In this document: piece after piece, positions 52,594-61,412 of the stretch
How the letters are laid out: every line of letters starts with the position of its first letter
Position numbering within the stretch: position 1 is the first letter of the stretch
Assembly (NCBI RefSeq): GCF_047654785.1
Contig: NZ_JASGKQ010000001.1
Location: 124,001-188,000, forward strand
DNA length: 64,000 bases
Reading direction: 5' to 3'
Source: Pelomonas sp047654785
Lineage (GTDB): Bacteria; Pseudomonadota; Gammaproteobacteria; Burkholderiales; Burkholderiaceae_C
Made by a program: the position numbers and the translations under genes
The notes under the pieces: model-generated
What the model saw: the letters and a program-made list of their open reading frames with translations, nothing else
Told to the model about the DNA's origin: nothing
Database searches by the model: none

Positions 52594-55155
52594 TCAGCCT
52601 TCGGCGATGCGCCGCGCCAGGTGCGCGAGCGCCTCTTCCACCTGATCGACCAGCACCAGGCACAGGTCGCCCGGCCGCAGGCGCTCCAGTGCGCGGTCGA
52701 TGGCGGTGAACTCGCCGACGATCTCCTCGACGTGCGTCGTGCGCGAGGCGCCTTCGAGCCCGGCGCGCAGCAGCGCGACGACCTCGCCGGCCGCGCGGCC
52801 GCGCTGGCAGGCGTCTTCGTACAGGATGACCTCGTCGAACGCGGCGCCGAGGATCTCGGTCTGCACGCGGATGTCCTCGTCGCGCCGGTCGCCCGCGCCG
52901 CTGATGACGACCACGCGCTTGTTCGCCGGCATCGCCGACACGGCGCCCACCAGCGCCTTCATCGCGTCGCCGTTGTGGCCGTAGTCGGCGATGACGGTCG
53001 CGCCGCGGTGGTCCATCACGTTGAAGCGGCCGGGCGCGTTGTCGGCGTCGTTGGCGAAGCTGCCGGCGCCGCGGCGGATGGTGTCCCAGTCCAGCCCCAC
53101 GCCCCACGCGGCGGCGACGGCGGCCATCGCGTTCTCGACCTGGAAGCCGATGACGCCGCCGCGCGTCAGCGGGATGTCGCGCAGCGGGATGCTCTCGCGC
53201 CAGGCGCCCTGCGCGGCGACGAGCTGGTCGCCGTCCACGTAGACGCAGCGCTTGCCCTGCGCGCGGTGCGTGGCCATGACCGGGTGGTGGCGGTCGGCCG
53301 CGAAGTAGATGACCTGGCCCGGGCACACGGCGGCCATCGCGGCCGTCAGCGGGTCGGTGGCGTTCAGCACCGCGAAGCCGGTGGGCGCCACGTTCTGCAC
53401 GATGACGCGTTTGACCAGCACCAGGTCCTCGGCCGTGTGCAGGAAGTTCATGCCGAGGTGGTCGCCCGCGCCGAGGTTGGTGACCACGGCGACCTGGCAG
53501 CGGTCGAAGCCCAGCCCCTCGCGCAGGATGCCGCCGCGCGCCGTCTCCAGCACGGCGGCTTCCACGTCCGGGTGCATCAGCACGTTGCGCGCGCTCTTGG
53601 GGCCGGAGCAGTCGCCGCTGTCGATCTGGCGGCCGTCCACGTAGACGCCGTCGGTGTTGGTCATGCCCACCTTGAGGCCGCAGCTGGCGAACAGGTGCGC
53701 GATCAGCCGCGTGACGGTGGTCTTGCCGTTGGTCCCGGTGACGGCGACGACCGGCACGCGGCCGTCCTCGGCCCGGGTGCCGGCGCCGAACAGGTGGTTG
53801 ACGATGGCCTCGCCGACGTTGCGGCCCTTGCCGAAGCTCGGGCTCAGGTGCATGCGCAGCCCCGGCGCGGCGTTGACCTCGACGATGCCGCCGTTGATCT
53901 CCTCCAGCGGCCGCAGCACGCTCTCGGCCACCACGTCCACGCCGCAGACGTGCAGGCCGACCACCTGCGCCGCGGCGATGGCGCGCGCGGCCACCTCGGG
54001 GTGGACGTCGTCCGTCACGTCGGTGGCGGTGCCGCCGGTGGACAGGTTGGCGTTGTTGCGCAGGATCACGCGCTGGCCCTTGTCGGGCACGGACTCGGGC
54101 GTCAGCCCCTGCTGCGTGAGCCGCGCGACGGCGATGTCGTCGAAGCGGATCTTGGTCAGCGAGGTCGCGTGGCCGTCGCCGCGGCGCGGGTCGGCGTTGA
54201 CCTTGTCCACCAGCTGCTTGACGGTGTGCCGGCCGTCGCCGATGACGTGCGGCGGGTCGCGGCGCGCGGCGGCGATGAGCTTGTCGCCGACGACGAGCAG
54301 CCGGTAGTCGCCGCCCGGCAGGAACTTCTCGACCATGACCTGGCCGATCTCGTCCGCCGCCTTGTAGGCCAGCGCCAGCCCCTCGCGCGTCGTCACGTTG
54401 ACGGTGACGCCCTTGCCCTGGTTGCCGTCCTGCGGCTTGACGACGACGGGCAGGCCGATCTCCTCGGCCAGCGCCCAGGCGTCGTCCACCGAGTCCACCG
54501 GCCGGCCGGTGGGCACCGGCACGCCGGCCGCCTGCAGCAGGCGCTTGCACAGGTCCTTGTCCTGCGCGATGGACTCGCTGACGGCGCTGGTCGCGTCCAC
54601 CTCGGCGGCCCAGATGCGGCGCTGCTTGGCGCCCCAGCCGAACTGCACCAGGCTGCCCTGCGTGAGCCGGCGGAACGGGATGCCGCGCGCCAGCGCCGCG
54701 TCGACGATGGCGCCGGTGGACGGGCCGAGGCGGATGTCCTCGTCCAGCTCGCGCAGCGCGCCGAGTACCGCGTCGGCATCGAACCCGCCGCCGCCCAGCG
54801 CGGCCTCGACGAGCTTGACCGCGTGCTCGAACGCGAGGCGGCCGACGTCCTCCTCGCTGTACTCGACGACGATCTGGTAGGTGCCGGCCTCGGGCGTCAC
54901 GTGGGTCTGGCTGAAGGTGACCGGGCAGCCGGCCTGGGCCTGCAGCGCCAGCGTGGCCTGCTCCAGCACCTGGGCCAGCGAGGCGTCGGCGCGCAGCTCG
55001 CCGATGGTCGGGAAGAGCCGGCGCAGGCTGGCCTCGAAGCCGGGCAGCCGCTCCAGCGAGCGTTCGGCCTCGCTGCAGTGCACGACGGCCTCCAGGGTCG
55101 TGTGGCGGCTCCACATGTTGGGGCCGCGCAGCGCGCGGGTGCGGGAAACGTCCAT
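52594..55155 (-). CDS. cphA: Cyanophycin synthetase, complete
   Basis: 853 residues, close to the usual CphA length. It builds multi-L-arginyl-poly-L-aspartate by adding Asp to the backbone and Arg to the side chain, using ATP at each step. An N-terminal domain (TRALRGPNMWSRHTTLEAVV) precedes an ATP-grasp domain at about 210-460 (GLPVVVKPQDGNQGKGVTVN, EEINGGIVEVNAAPGLRMHL) and a Mur-ligase domain from about 470, with an intact P-loop AVTGTNGKTTVTRLIAHLF and later DHLGMNFLHTAEDL. It is cotranscribed with the cphA-like gene upstream (22-bp gap). Confidence 0.93.
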   Translation of the reverse strand: MDVSRTRALRGPNMWSRHTTLEAVVHCSEAERSLERLPGFEASLRRLFPTIGELRADASLAQVLEQATLALQAQAGCPVTFSQTHVTPEAGTYQIVVEYSEEDVGRLAFEHAVKLVEAALGGGGFDADAVLGALRELDEDIRLGPSTGAIVDAALARGIPFRRLTQGSLVQFGWGAKQRRIWAAEVDATSAVSESIAQDKDLCKRLLQAAGVPVPTGRPVDSVDDAWALAEEIGLPVVVKPQDGNQGKGVTVNVTTREGLALAYKAADEIGQVMVEKFLPGGDYRLLVVGDKLIAAARRDPPHVIGDGRHTVKQLVDKVNADPRRGDGHATSLTKIRFDDIAVARLTQQGLTPESVPDKGQRVILRNNANLSTGGTATDVTDDVHPEVAARAIAAAQVVGLHVCGVDVVAESVLRPLEEINGGIVEVNAAPGLRMHLSPSFGKGRNVGEAIVNHLFGAGTRAEDGRVPVVAVTGTNGKTTVTRLIAHLFASCGLKVGMTNTDGVYVDGRQIDSGDCSGPKSARNVLMHPDVEAAVLETARGGILREGLGFDRCQVAVVTNLGAGDHLGMNFLHTAEDLVLVKRVIVQNVAPTGFAVLNATDPLTAAMAAVCPGQVIYFAADRHHPVMATHRAQGKRCVYVDGDQLVAAQGAWRESIPLRDIPLTRGGVIGFQVENAMAAVAAAWGVGLDWDTIRRGAGSFANDADNAPGRFNVMDHRGATVIADYGHNGDAMKALVGAVSAMPANKRVVVISGAGDRRDEDIRVQTEILGAAFDEVILYEDACQRGRAAGEVVALLRAGLEGASRTTHVEEIVGEFTAIDRALERLRPGDLCLVLVDQVEEALAHLARRIAEG

Positions 55156-55177
55156 GGTGTGTGGGGGTGGGTTGGCG

Positions 55178-57352
55178 TCAGGCCAGGTGGAGGTCGGGGA
55201 CGAAGGTGTCCAGGCCGGCGGCGATCAGCTCGGGCGAGATGCCCAGCGCCCAGGCCGCGGCGACGGCGGCCAGCAGCGTGGGGGCGTCCACCGGCGTGGC
55301 GCCGAAGCGGTGCAGCAGCGCGTCGATGTTGGCGCCGGGCGTCTCGGCCGGGCCCCGCGCGAGCACGGCCGCGCCGCCGCGCAGGAACACCGCGCGGCCG
55401 CCGCGGTCGCGGTGCTGGCGCAGCGCGTCCAGCGCGCCGTCCTCGGCGTAGAGGACGACCTCGCCGTCGCTCAGCCCGGCCATGTCCACCAGGCGCGGAT
55501 GGGCCGCGTGCAGCACGCTGGCGCCGTCGCCCAGCACCACGTCGACCTGGGTGCGCAGCACCTTGTAGAGCTGGTCGGTGTCGTGCACGTCGAAGTCGGC
55601 CAGGGCCTCGATGCCGTCCAGGTCGGTGACGACGCCGACGGCGGCGCGGTCGTAGGCCAGGCCGTCGCGCAGGATGGCGGCGGCGTCGTTCTCGACGACG
55701 ACGGCGTTGACGCCGCGGTTCATCAGCAGGCGGTGAGCGGCGTCCCAGCGGGCGCTGTCGCGCTTCTCGACGCGGCGGGTGCCGAGGAACAGCCCGTCGC
55801 GGCAGGCCAGGCCGACGTGGCGGCCGTTCAGGTGCAGCAGCCAGGCGACCAGGCGCGCGACGATGCGCCCGCCGCGCGAGCCGGCCACGCCGACGATGGG
55901 GATGCGGCCGGTCTCGTCCTCGGCGAACAGGTGGTCGATGATGGCCTGGCCCACCGGCTGCGGCGCGCCGCCGGCCGGCTTCAGGTGCATCAGCAGCCCC
56001 GGGCCGGCGTTCACCTCGACGATGGCGCCGCCGGTCTCGGCCAGCGGCCGGGCGATGTCTTCGGTGACGAGGTCCACGCCCGCGATGTCCAGCCCCACGG
56101 TGCGCGCGGCCAGCGACACGGCGTGCGCGACCTCGGGGTGGACGTCGGGCGTGCAGTCGATGGCGACGTTGCCGTTGCGCTGGATCAGCACCGCCTTGCC
56201 GGCCGGCGGCACGCCGTCGGGCGCGAAGCCCTGGCGCTGCAGGTCCAGCAGCACGACCGGGTCTTCGCCGAGCGTGATGCGGTTCAGCGGGAAGTCTTCC
56301 GTCAGGCCGCGGCGCGGGTCGGTGTTGATCTGCAGGTCGACCAGCTCGGCCACGGTGTGCTGGCCGTCGCCGTGTACCCAGGCCGCCTCGCCGCGCGCGG
56401 CGGCGACGACCCGGCCGCCCACCACCAGCACGCGGTGCTCATTGCCGCGGATGTAGCGCTCCACCAGCACGGCCGAGCCCTCGGCGTCGGCCAGCTGGAA
56501 GGCGGCGTGGCAGTCGGCCTCGCTGGCGATGTCCAGCGTGACGCCGCGGCCGTGGTTGCCGTCGCTGGGCTTGACGACGACCGGCAGGCCGATGTCCTGC
56601 GCGGCCTCCCAGGCCTCGGCGGCGGTCTTGGCCTCGCGGCCCTCGGGCACGGGCACGCCGACGGCCTTCAGCAGCGTCTTGGTCAGGTCCTTGTCGCCGG
56701 CGATGCCCTCGGCGATGGCGCTGGTCATGTCGGTCTCGGCCGTCCAGATGCGGCGCTGGCGCGCGCCGTGGCCCAGCTGCACCAGGTTGCCGTCGTTCAG
56801 GCGGATGTGCGGGATGCGGCGGTCGGTCGCGGCGGCGACGATGGCCGCGGTGGACGGGCCCAGGTAGCAGTCGTCCAGCTTGTCGCGCAGGCGGGCCGTG
56901 GCCGCGGCGACGTCGAAGGGCCGGTCGTTGATCATGGCCATGATGAGCGCATGGCCCTCGGCCAGCGCGGCGCGGGCGACCTGCTCGTCCCGCGCGCGGA
57001 ACACCATGCGGTAGACGCCGCGCCGGCTGGTGCTGCGCGTCTGGCCGAAGCCGGTGGGCATGCCGGCCTGGTTCAGCAGCTCGATGACGATGTGCTCCAG
57101 CACATGGCCCATCCAGGTGCCGCCGCGCAGCCGCTCGATGAAGCCGCCGCGCTCGCCGACGCCGCAGTGGTGCTCCACCAGCGCGGGCAGCGCGGCGATG
57201 AGCCGGTCGTTGAAGCCGGGCAGCAGGTGGGAGGGGTGGTCCTCCAGCTCGCCCAGGTCCAGCCACACCTCCAGCACCGGCCGGTAGGTCCACATATTGG
57301 GCCCGCGCAGGTAGTTGATGCGCAGCAGGCGGATGTCGTTCATCTGGCTCAT
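55178..57352 (-). CDS. Cyanophycin synthetase-like protein with degenerate Mur-ligase domain (CphA')
   Basis: 724 residues from ATG 57352 (or 57343), about 130 shorter than its neighbour. The N-terminal domain (LRINYLRGPNMWTYRPVLEV) and ATP-grasp domain (GLPVVVKPSDGNHGRGVTLD, GGAIVEVNAGPGLLMHLKP) are intact. In the Mur-ligase half the P-loop is VGVAGSRGGRIVARLVAWLL, lacking the GKT/S lysine of GTNGKTT, and the C-terminal lobe is cut short. It can thus bind one ATP at most in the normal way. Adjacent unequal cphA pairs are known from betaproteobacteria, and cyanobacterial CphA2, which uses beta-Asp-Arg dipeptide, has also lost one ATP site. Its activity is unproved. It is divergent from the ABC gene (96 bp). 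Confidence 0.85.
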   Translation of the reverse strand: MSQMNDIRLLRINYLRGPNMWTYRPVLEVWLDLGELEDHPSHLLPGFNDRLIAALPALVEHHCGVGERGGFIERLRGGTWMGHVLEHIVIELLNQAGMPTGFGQTRSTSRRGVYRMVFRARDEQVARAALAEGHALIMAMINDRPFDVAAATARLRDKLDDCYLGPSTAAIVAAATDRRIPHIRLNDGNLVQLGHGARQRRIWTAETDMTSAIAEGIAGDKDLTKTLLKAVGVPVPEGREAKTAAEAWEAAQDIGLPVVVKPSDGNHGRGVTLDIASEADCHAAFQLADAEGSAVLVERYIRGNEHRVLVVGGRVVAAARGEAAWVHGDGQHTVAELVDLQINTDPRRGLTEDFPLNRITLGEDPVVLLDLQRQGFAPDGVPPAGKAVLIQRNGNVAIDCTPDVHPEVAHAVSLAARTVGLDIAGVDLVTEDIARPLAETGGAIVEVNAGPGLLMHLKPAGGAPQPVGQAIIDHLFAEDETGRIPIVGVAGSRGGRIVARLVAWLLHLNGRHVGLACRDGLFLGTRRVEKRDSARWDAAHRLLMNRGVNAVVVENDAAAILRDGLAYDRAAVGVVTDLDGIEALADFDVHDTDQLYKVLRTQVDVVLGDGASVLHAAHPRLVDMAGLSDGEVVLYAEDGALDALRQHRDRGGRAVFLRGGAAVLARGPAETPGANIDALLHRFGATPVDAPTLLAAVAAAWALGISPELIAAGLDTFVPDLHLA

Positions 57353-57448
57353 GGAGCGTGGCGGGTGAGGGGGTTGTACGGGGCGCGGGGCATTGTGCGC
57401 TGAAGCTATGGCGGAGAATTCCGGCCGTCCGCAAGTGCCAGGAACCCC

Positions 57449-59704
57449 ATGCAAGCCCCTTCTTCCGACGCAGCGCCCCATCCCCGCGCAGCCGCCCTCG
57501 ACGGGCAGCTGCAGGCTGGCGAGAACGCGGTGGCCCTGCTGGCGGTTGACCTGGACGCGCACGGCCGCTTCGCCGACGGCCTCGTCGCGCTGACGACGCA
57601 GCGCCTGCTGGCCTTCGAGCCGGCCACCGGCGCCTGGACCGCGCATGCGCTGGCCCCGGGCCAGAGCCTCAGGCTCAGCGACCACGGCGGCCTGGCCTTC
57701 CTGGAGCTGTTCGACGCCCGCCGCCGCCTGGCGCGCTGGCGCTTCACGCTGGCCGGCAACCCGGCGGCCGTGCGGCTGGTGGACGCCTTCGAGCGCGAGC
57801 TGCAGCGGCTGTCGGGCGCGGCGCCGCAGCCGCACGAGGATGAGGGCGAGGACGCGGCGTTCGACTTCGGCGAGGCCGGCGCGCCGCCCAGCACCTGGGT
57901 GCTGCTGCGGCTGTGGCGCTTCGCGCGGCCCTACCAGGGCCAGCTGCTGCTCGGCTTCGCGCTGATGCTGGGCGCGACCGGCGCGACGCTGGTGTCGCCC
58001 TACCTGACCATGCCGCTGATGGACCAGGTGCTGATCCCGTTCCAGAACGGCCAGGCCATCGACCCCCACCTCGTCACGCTGCTGCTGGGCGGGCTGCTGG
58101 GCGCGGCGCTGTGCTCGTGGCTGCTGGGCTGGGCCAAGACCTATCTGCTGTCGCTGGTGTCGGAGCGCATCGCCGCCGATTTGCGGACGGCCACCTTCGA
58201 GCACCTGCTGAGCCTGTCGCTGGAGTACTTCGGCAACAAGCGCACCGGCGACCTGATGGCGCGCATCGGCTCCGAGACCGACCGCATCAGCGTGTTCCTG
58301 AGCCTGCATGCGCTGGACTTCATCACCGACGTGCTGATGCTGGGCATGACGGCCGTCATCCTGTTCAGCATCCATCCCGGCCTGGCGCTGGCCACGCTGG
58401 TGCCGCTGCCCTTCATCGCCTGGCTGATCCACCTGGTGCGCGACCGGCTGCGCACCGGCTTCGAGAAGATCGACCGCGTCTGGGGCGAGATCACCAACGT
58501 GCTGGCCGACACCATCCCCGGCATCCGCGTCGTCAAGGCCTTCGCGCAGGAGGCCCGCGAGGCGCGCCGCTTCAAGGAGGCGAACGCGAAGAACCTGCTG
58601 GTCAACGACCGGCTGAACAAGACCTGGAGCCTGTTCACCCCCACCGTCGCGCTGCTGACCGAGATGGGCCTGCTGGTGGTGTGGGGCATCGGCATCTGGC
58701 TGATCGCGCACCAGAGCATCACGGTGGGCGTGCTGACGGCCTTCCTCGCCTACATCGGCCGCTTCTACGCGCGGCTGGACTCGATGAGCCGCATCGTCTC
58801 CGTCACGCAGAAGGCCGCGGCCGGCGCCAAGCGCATCTTCGACATCCTGGACCACGTCTCCAACGTGCCCGACCCGGTCAACCCGCAGCCGCTCGAGCGC
58901 GCCACCGGCGCGATCTCGCTGCAGGGCGTGAACTTCCGCTACGGCTCGCGCTCGGTGATCCGCTCGCTGAACCTGGACATCCGCCCCGGCGAGATGGTGG
59001 GCCTGGTGGGCCACAGCGGCTCGGGCAAGAGCACGCTGGTGAACCTGATCTGCCGCTTCTACGACGTGACCGAGGGCGCCATCAAGGTGGACGGCGTGGA
59101 CCTGCGCCGCGTCAGGGTGGCCGACTACCGGCGCCACATCGGCCTGGTGCTGCAGGAGCCCTTTTTGTTCTTCGGCACCATCGCCGAGAACATCGCCTAC
59201 GGCAAGCCGGATGCGACACGGGACGAGATCGTCGCCGCCGCGCGCGCCGCGCATGCGCACGAGTTCATCCTGCGCCTGCCGCACGGCTACGACAGCCTGG
59301 TGGGCGAGCGCGGCCAGGGCCTGTCGGGCGGCGAGCGCCAGCGCATCAGCATCGCCCGCGCGCTGCTGATCGACCCGGCCATCCTGATCCTCGACGAGGC
59401 GACCTCGGCGGTGGACACCGAGACCGAGAAGGAGATCCAGCGCGCGCTGGACAACCTCGTGAAGGGCCGCACGACCATCGCCATCGCGCACCGGCTCTCG
59501 ACGCTGCGCAAGGCCGACCGCCTGGTGGTGATGGACCGCGGCGAGATCGTCGAACTCGGGCCGCACGACGAGCTGATCGCGCTGCAGGGCCACTACTGGC
59601 GGCTGTGGGAGGCGCAGGCGCGGCGCGTCGATGCCGAGGCCGCCGACGATGGCGGCCTGCTGGTGGTGGCGCCCAACCCCAGCGCCCACACGGAGAACGC
59701 ATGA
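57449..59704 (+). CDS. ABC transporter with N-terminal accessory domain, cyanophycin-locus type
   Basis: 751 residues. The first ~140 form an unusual cytoplasmic domain (VALLAVDLDAHGRFADGLVA, LSDHGGLAFLELFDARRRLA) resembling a PH-like beta fold. Six membrane helices follow (LLLGFALMLGATGATLVSPY onward), then the ATPase: GLVGHSGSGKSTLVNLICRF (Walker A), GLSGGERQRISIARALL (signature) and PAILILDEATSAVDTE (Walker B), with the Q- and H-loops intact. It is a homodimer-type exporter. It overlaps the DUF1854 gene by 4 bp and faces the cphA pair; I recall protein families named as cyanophycin-metabolism-associated ABC transporter and DUF1854 protein. The substrate is unknown. Confidence 0.88.
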   Translation: MQAPSSDAAPHPRAAALDGQLQAGENAVALLAVDLDAHGRFADGLVALTTQRLLAFEPATGAWTAHALAPGQSLRLSDHGGLAFLELFDARRRLARWRFTLAGNPAAVRLVDAFERELQRLSGAAPQPHEDEGEDAAFDFGEAGAPPSTWVLLRLWRFARPYQGQLLLGFALMLGATGATLVSPYLTMPLMDQVLIPFQNGQAIDPHLVTLLLGGLLGAALCSWLLGWAKTYLLSLVSERIAADLRTATFEHLLSLSLEYFGNKRTGDLMARIGSETDRISVFLSLHALDFITDVLMLGMTAVILFSIHPGLALATLVPLPFIAWLIHLVRDRLRTGFEKIDRVWGEITNVLADTIPGIRVVKAFAQEAREARRFKEANAKNLLVNDRLNKTWSLFTPTVALLTEMGLLVVWGIGIWLIAHQSITVGVLTAFLAYIGRFYARLDSMSRIVSVTQKAAAGAKRIFDILDHVSNVPDPVNPQPLERATGAISLQGVNFRYGSRSVIRSLNLDIRPGEMVGLVGHSGSGKSTLVNLICRFYDVTEGAIKVDGVDLRRVRVADYRRHIGLVLQEPFLFFGTIAENIAYGKPDATRDEIVAAARAAHAHEFILRLPHGYDSLVGERGQGLSGGERQRISIARALLIDPAILILDEATSAVDTETEKEIQRALDNLVKGRTTIAIAHRLSTLRKADRLVVMDRGEIVELGPHDELIALQGHYWRLWEAQARRVDAEAADDGGLLVVAPNPSAHTENA

Positions 59705-60174
59705 ACAGCCTGCCCTTGCGCGACCTGCAGCTGGACGGCCACGGCCGGCTGGTGCTGACCGACCTGGACGGCGTGGCCCACGTGGGCGTCACGCCGGTGC
59801 GCGCCCACCCGCTCTCGGCGCCCGACGAAGGCGTGTCGCTGGTCGGCACGCACGGCCACGAGCTGGCCTGGGTGCCGCGCCTGTCCACGCTGCCCGAGGG
59901 CCCGCGCCGGCTGCTGGAGGCGGAGCTGGCCGCGCGCGAGTTCCACCCGGTGCTGAAGCGGCTGGTCTCGGTGAGCACCTTCGCGACGCCCAGCACCTGG
60001 CGCGTCGAGACCGACCGCGGCGAGGTCGACTTCGTGCTGAAGAGCGAGGAAGACATCCGCCGGCTGGACGAGGGCCGGCTGCTGATCACCTCCAGCCACG
60101 GCCTGCAGCTGCAGCTGCCCGACCGCTGGGCGCTGGACAGGCACTCCAAGCGGCTGCTGGAGCGGTTCCTGTGA
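59701..60174 (+). CDS. DUF1854 family protein, cyanophycin-associated
   Basis: 157 residues. RLVLTDLDGVAHVGVTPVRA, PLSAPDEGVSLVGTHGHELA, RRLLEAELAAREFHPVLKRL, TWRVETDRGEVDFVLKSEED and SHGLQLQLPDRWALDRHSKR match DUF1854. The protein is soluble, without signal or membrane segment. The function is unknown; its coupling to the ABC gene (ATGA overlap) suggests a subunit or regulator. A terminator follows directly. Confidence 0.87.
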   Translation: MNSLPLRDLQLDGHGRLVLTDLDGVAHVGVTPVRAHPLSAPDEGVSLVGTHGHELAWVPRLSTLPEGPRRLLEAELAAREFHPVLKRLVSVSTFATPSTWRVETDRGEVDFVLKSEEDIRRLDEGRLLITSSHGLQLQLPDRWALDRHSKRLLERFL

Positions 60175-60177
60175 AAA

Positions 60178-60208
60178 GCATCGCGCGCCCTCGAGGGGCG
60201 CGCGATGC
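60178..60208. terminator. Bidirectional terminator between DUF1854 and bfr
   Basis: A 13-bp perfect stem (GCATCGCGCGCCC at 60178-60190, GGGCGCGCGATGC at 60196-60208) with a TCGAG loop. Read on the minus strand it is followed by TTTTCA, so it ends bfr transcripts best; it sits 3 bp after the plus-strand stop. Confidence 0.85.
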
Positions 60209-60220
60209 GTGCAGAGGGGC

Positions 60221-60691
60221 TTATTCGCCCATCTGCGACTGCAGGTAGTTCTGCTCGCCGACCTTGCCGACCAGCTCCAGCTGGGTTTCGAGGTGGTCGA
60301 TGTGCTCCTCGGTGTCGTCCAGGATCTTCACGAACAGATCGCGGGACACGTAGTCGCGCACCTGCTCGCAGTAGGCGACGGCTTCCTTCAGGTGCACGTG
60401 CGAGGCGCGTTCGATGACGAGGTCGCAGCGCATGGTCTCCACGGCGTCCTCGCCGATGTAGAGCTTGCCCAGGTCCTGCAGGTTGGGCAGGCCCTCCAGC
60501 GTCAGCACGCGCTCGATCAGCTGGTCGGCGTGCTTCATCTCCTCGATGGACTCCTCGTACTCGTGCTTGGCCATCTTCATCAGGCCCCAGTTCTTCAGCA
60601 TGCGGGCATGCAGGAAGTACTGGTTGATGGCGGTCAGCTCCAGCTTCAGCTGGGCGTTGAGGTGGGCGATGACTTGGGTGTCGCCTTTCAT
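60221..60691 (-). CDS. bfr: Bacterioferritin
   Basis: 156 residues, starting MKGDTQVIAHLNAQLKLELT. It forms the 24-subunit cage that oxidises and stores iron. The di-iron ligands are visible: Glu in LELTAINQYFLHAR, EEMKHADQ (Glu and His, with Met52 as haem ligand between subunits), and DDTEEHIDHLE at the end. The reading frame is open upstream, but the family N-terminus fixes the start. It is divergent from bfd, with a Fur-box-like site in between. Confidence 0.97.
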   Translation of the reverse strand: MKGDTQVIAHLNAQLKLELTAINQYFLHARMLKNWGLMKMAKHEYEESIEEMKHADQLIERVLTLEGLPNLQDLGKLYIGEDAVETMRCDLVIERASHVHLKEAVAYCEQVRDYVSRDLFVKILDDTEEHIDHLETQLELVGKVGEQNYLQSQMGE

Positions 60692-60763
60692 GGGGGAGCT
60701 CCGGAACGTGAAATCGGCCCGCAGTATCCCCAGGGAATGCCCCTCAGCAAAACCGCTCTTTTT

Positions 60764-60787
60764 GCAAATGAGAGCGATTCGCATTAG
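60764..60787 (+). promoter_or_regulatory. Fur-box-like site between bfr and bfd
   Basis: GCAAATGAGAGCGATTCGCA followed by TTAG resembles the Fur box written GCAAATGAGAATCATTCTCATT in related bacteria, with a dyad around GCGATTCGC. It ends 10 bp before the bfd start and lies about 73 bp upstream of bfr, so it would repress bfd under iron-rich conditions. Confidence 0.6.
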
Positions 60788-60797
60788 ACTGCCGCCC

Positions 60798-61022
60798 ATG
60801 ATTGTCTGCGTCTGCCACCGCGTCTCCGACCGTGACATTGCGATCGCCGCCTCCAGCGGCTGCCCGAATTTCGAGGCGCTGCAGGACGATTTGCGCGTGG
60901 CGACGGCCTGCGGCGCCTGCCACGACTGCGCCTGCGCCGTCTTCGAGGAAAGCCGCGTGCAGGGCGGCGGAACCCATGTCCGCAGCATCGCCATCGTGCC
61001 CCAGGCGATGATGGCCGCCTGA
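60798..61022 (+). CDS. bfd: Bacterioferritin-associated ferredoxin
   Basis: 74 residues starting MIVCVCHRVSDRDIAIAASS. The four Fe-S ligands are the CXC at the start and the CX2C of ATACGACHDCACAV, as in Bfd [2Fe-2S] domains. It reduces the iron core of bacterioferritin so that Fe2+ can leave. Its position opposite bfr and the iron box fit the role. The last residues (SRVQGGGTHVRSIAIVPQAM) are longer than in E. coli Bfd. Confidence 0.93.
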   Translation: MIVCVCHRVSDRDIAIAASSGCPNFEALQDDLRVATACGACHDCACAVFEESRVQGGGTHVRSIAIVPQAMMAA

Positions 61023-61027
61023 GCGGC

Positions 61028-61033
61028 TACAAT
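61028..61033 (+). promoter_or_regulatory. Probable -10 box of the cold-shock gene
   Basis: GGCTACAATCCC contains TACAAT, a common -10 form in this group, 6 bp after the bfd stop. Transcription from here would give a leader of about 110 bases before ATG 61151, the long 5' UTR expected for temperature-responsive csp genes. No clear -35 box is visible. Confidence 0.5.
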
Positions 61034-61150
61034 CCCACGTTCCGGTCGGCGCCCGCTGGCCGGGTCTCTGTCTGATCTTGAGTGTTGTGTTTTGCCGCAG
61101 CCGCTCGGGCTGAAGGCGAATTTGATCCAACGACACCAAGGAAATTTTTC

Positions 61151-61366
61151 ATGAGCACCATGCAATCCGGCATCGTCAAGTGGTTTGACGACGGCAAGGG
61201 CTTCGGCTTCATCACGCCCGCCGACGGCGGCAAGGACCTGTTCGCCCACCACAGCGAAATCAAGAACAACGGCGGCTTCCGCACGCTGGCCGAAGGCGCG
61301 CAGGTCGAGTTCGAAGTGAAGCAGGGCCCCAAGGGCCTGCAGGCCGCGAACATCCGCGCGCTGTAA
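61151..61366 (+). CDS. Cold-shock protein (CspA family)
   Basis: 71 residues: MSTMQSGIVKWFDDGKGFGF then ITPADGGKDLFAHHSEIKNN. It carries RNP1 (KGFGF) and RNP2 (DLFAHH, a variant of the usual VFVHF), so it binds single-stranded RNA and DNA as a chaperone. The segment QVEFEVKQGPKGLQAANIRA ends the beta-barrel. A leader of about 110 bases and a terminator bracket it. Confidence 0.95.
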   Translation: MSTMQSGIVKWFDDGKGFGFITPADGGKDLFAHHSEIKNNGGFRTLAEGAQVEFEVKQGPKGLQAANIRAL

Positions 61367-61389
61367 ACCGCGCCCGGCCCGGCGCCACG

Positions 61390-61412
61390 GCCCGCTCTTC
61401 GAGCGGGCTTTG
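61390..61412 (+). terminator. Rho-independent terminator of the cold-shock gene
   Basis: An 8-bp stem (GCCCGCTC at 61390-61397, GAGCGGGC at 61401-61408), loop TTC, followed by TTTGTGCTTT. It lies 23 bp after the stop. Confidence 0.85.

Noticed and set aside
55178..59689. An open minus-strand frame of about 1500 codons running through cphA' and the ABC gene
   Set aside because: Only the part from 57352 down encodes recognisable protein; the rest is antisense to a clear ABC transporter. Long shadow frames are expected at this GC content.
52594..60174. A peptide-antibiotic or RiPP cluster (ATP-grasp genes beside an ABC exporter)
   Set aside because: Both ATP-grasp proteins have the cyanophycin synthetase domain order and there is no precursor peptide or protease; the ABC gene lacks a peptidase C39 domain.
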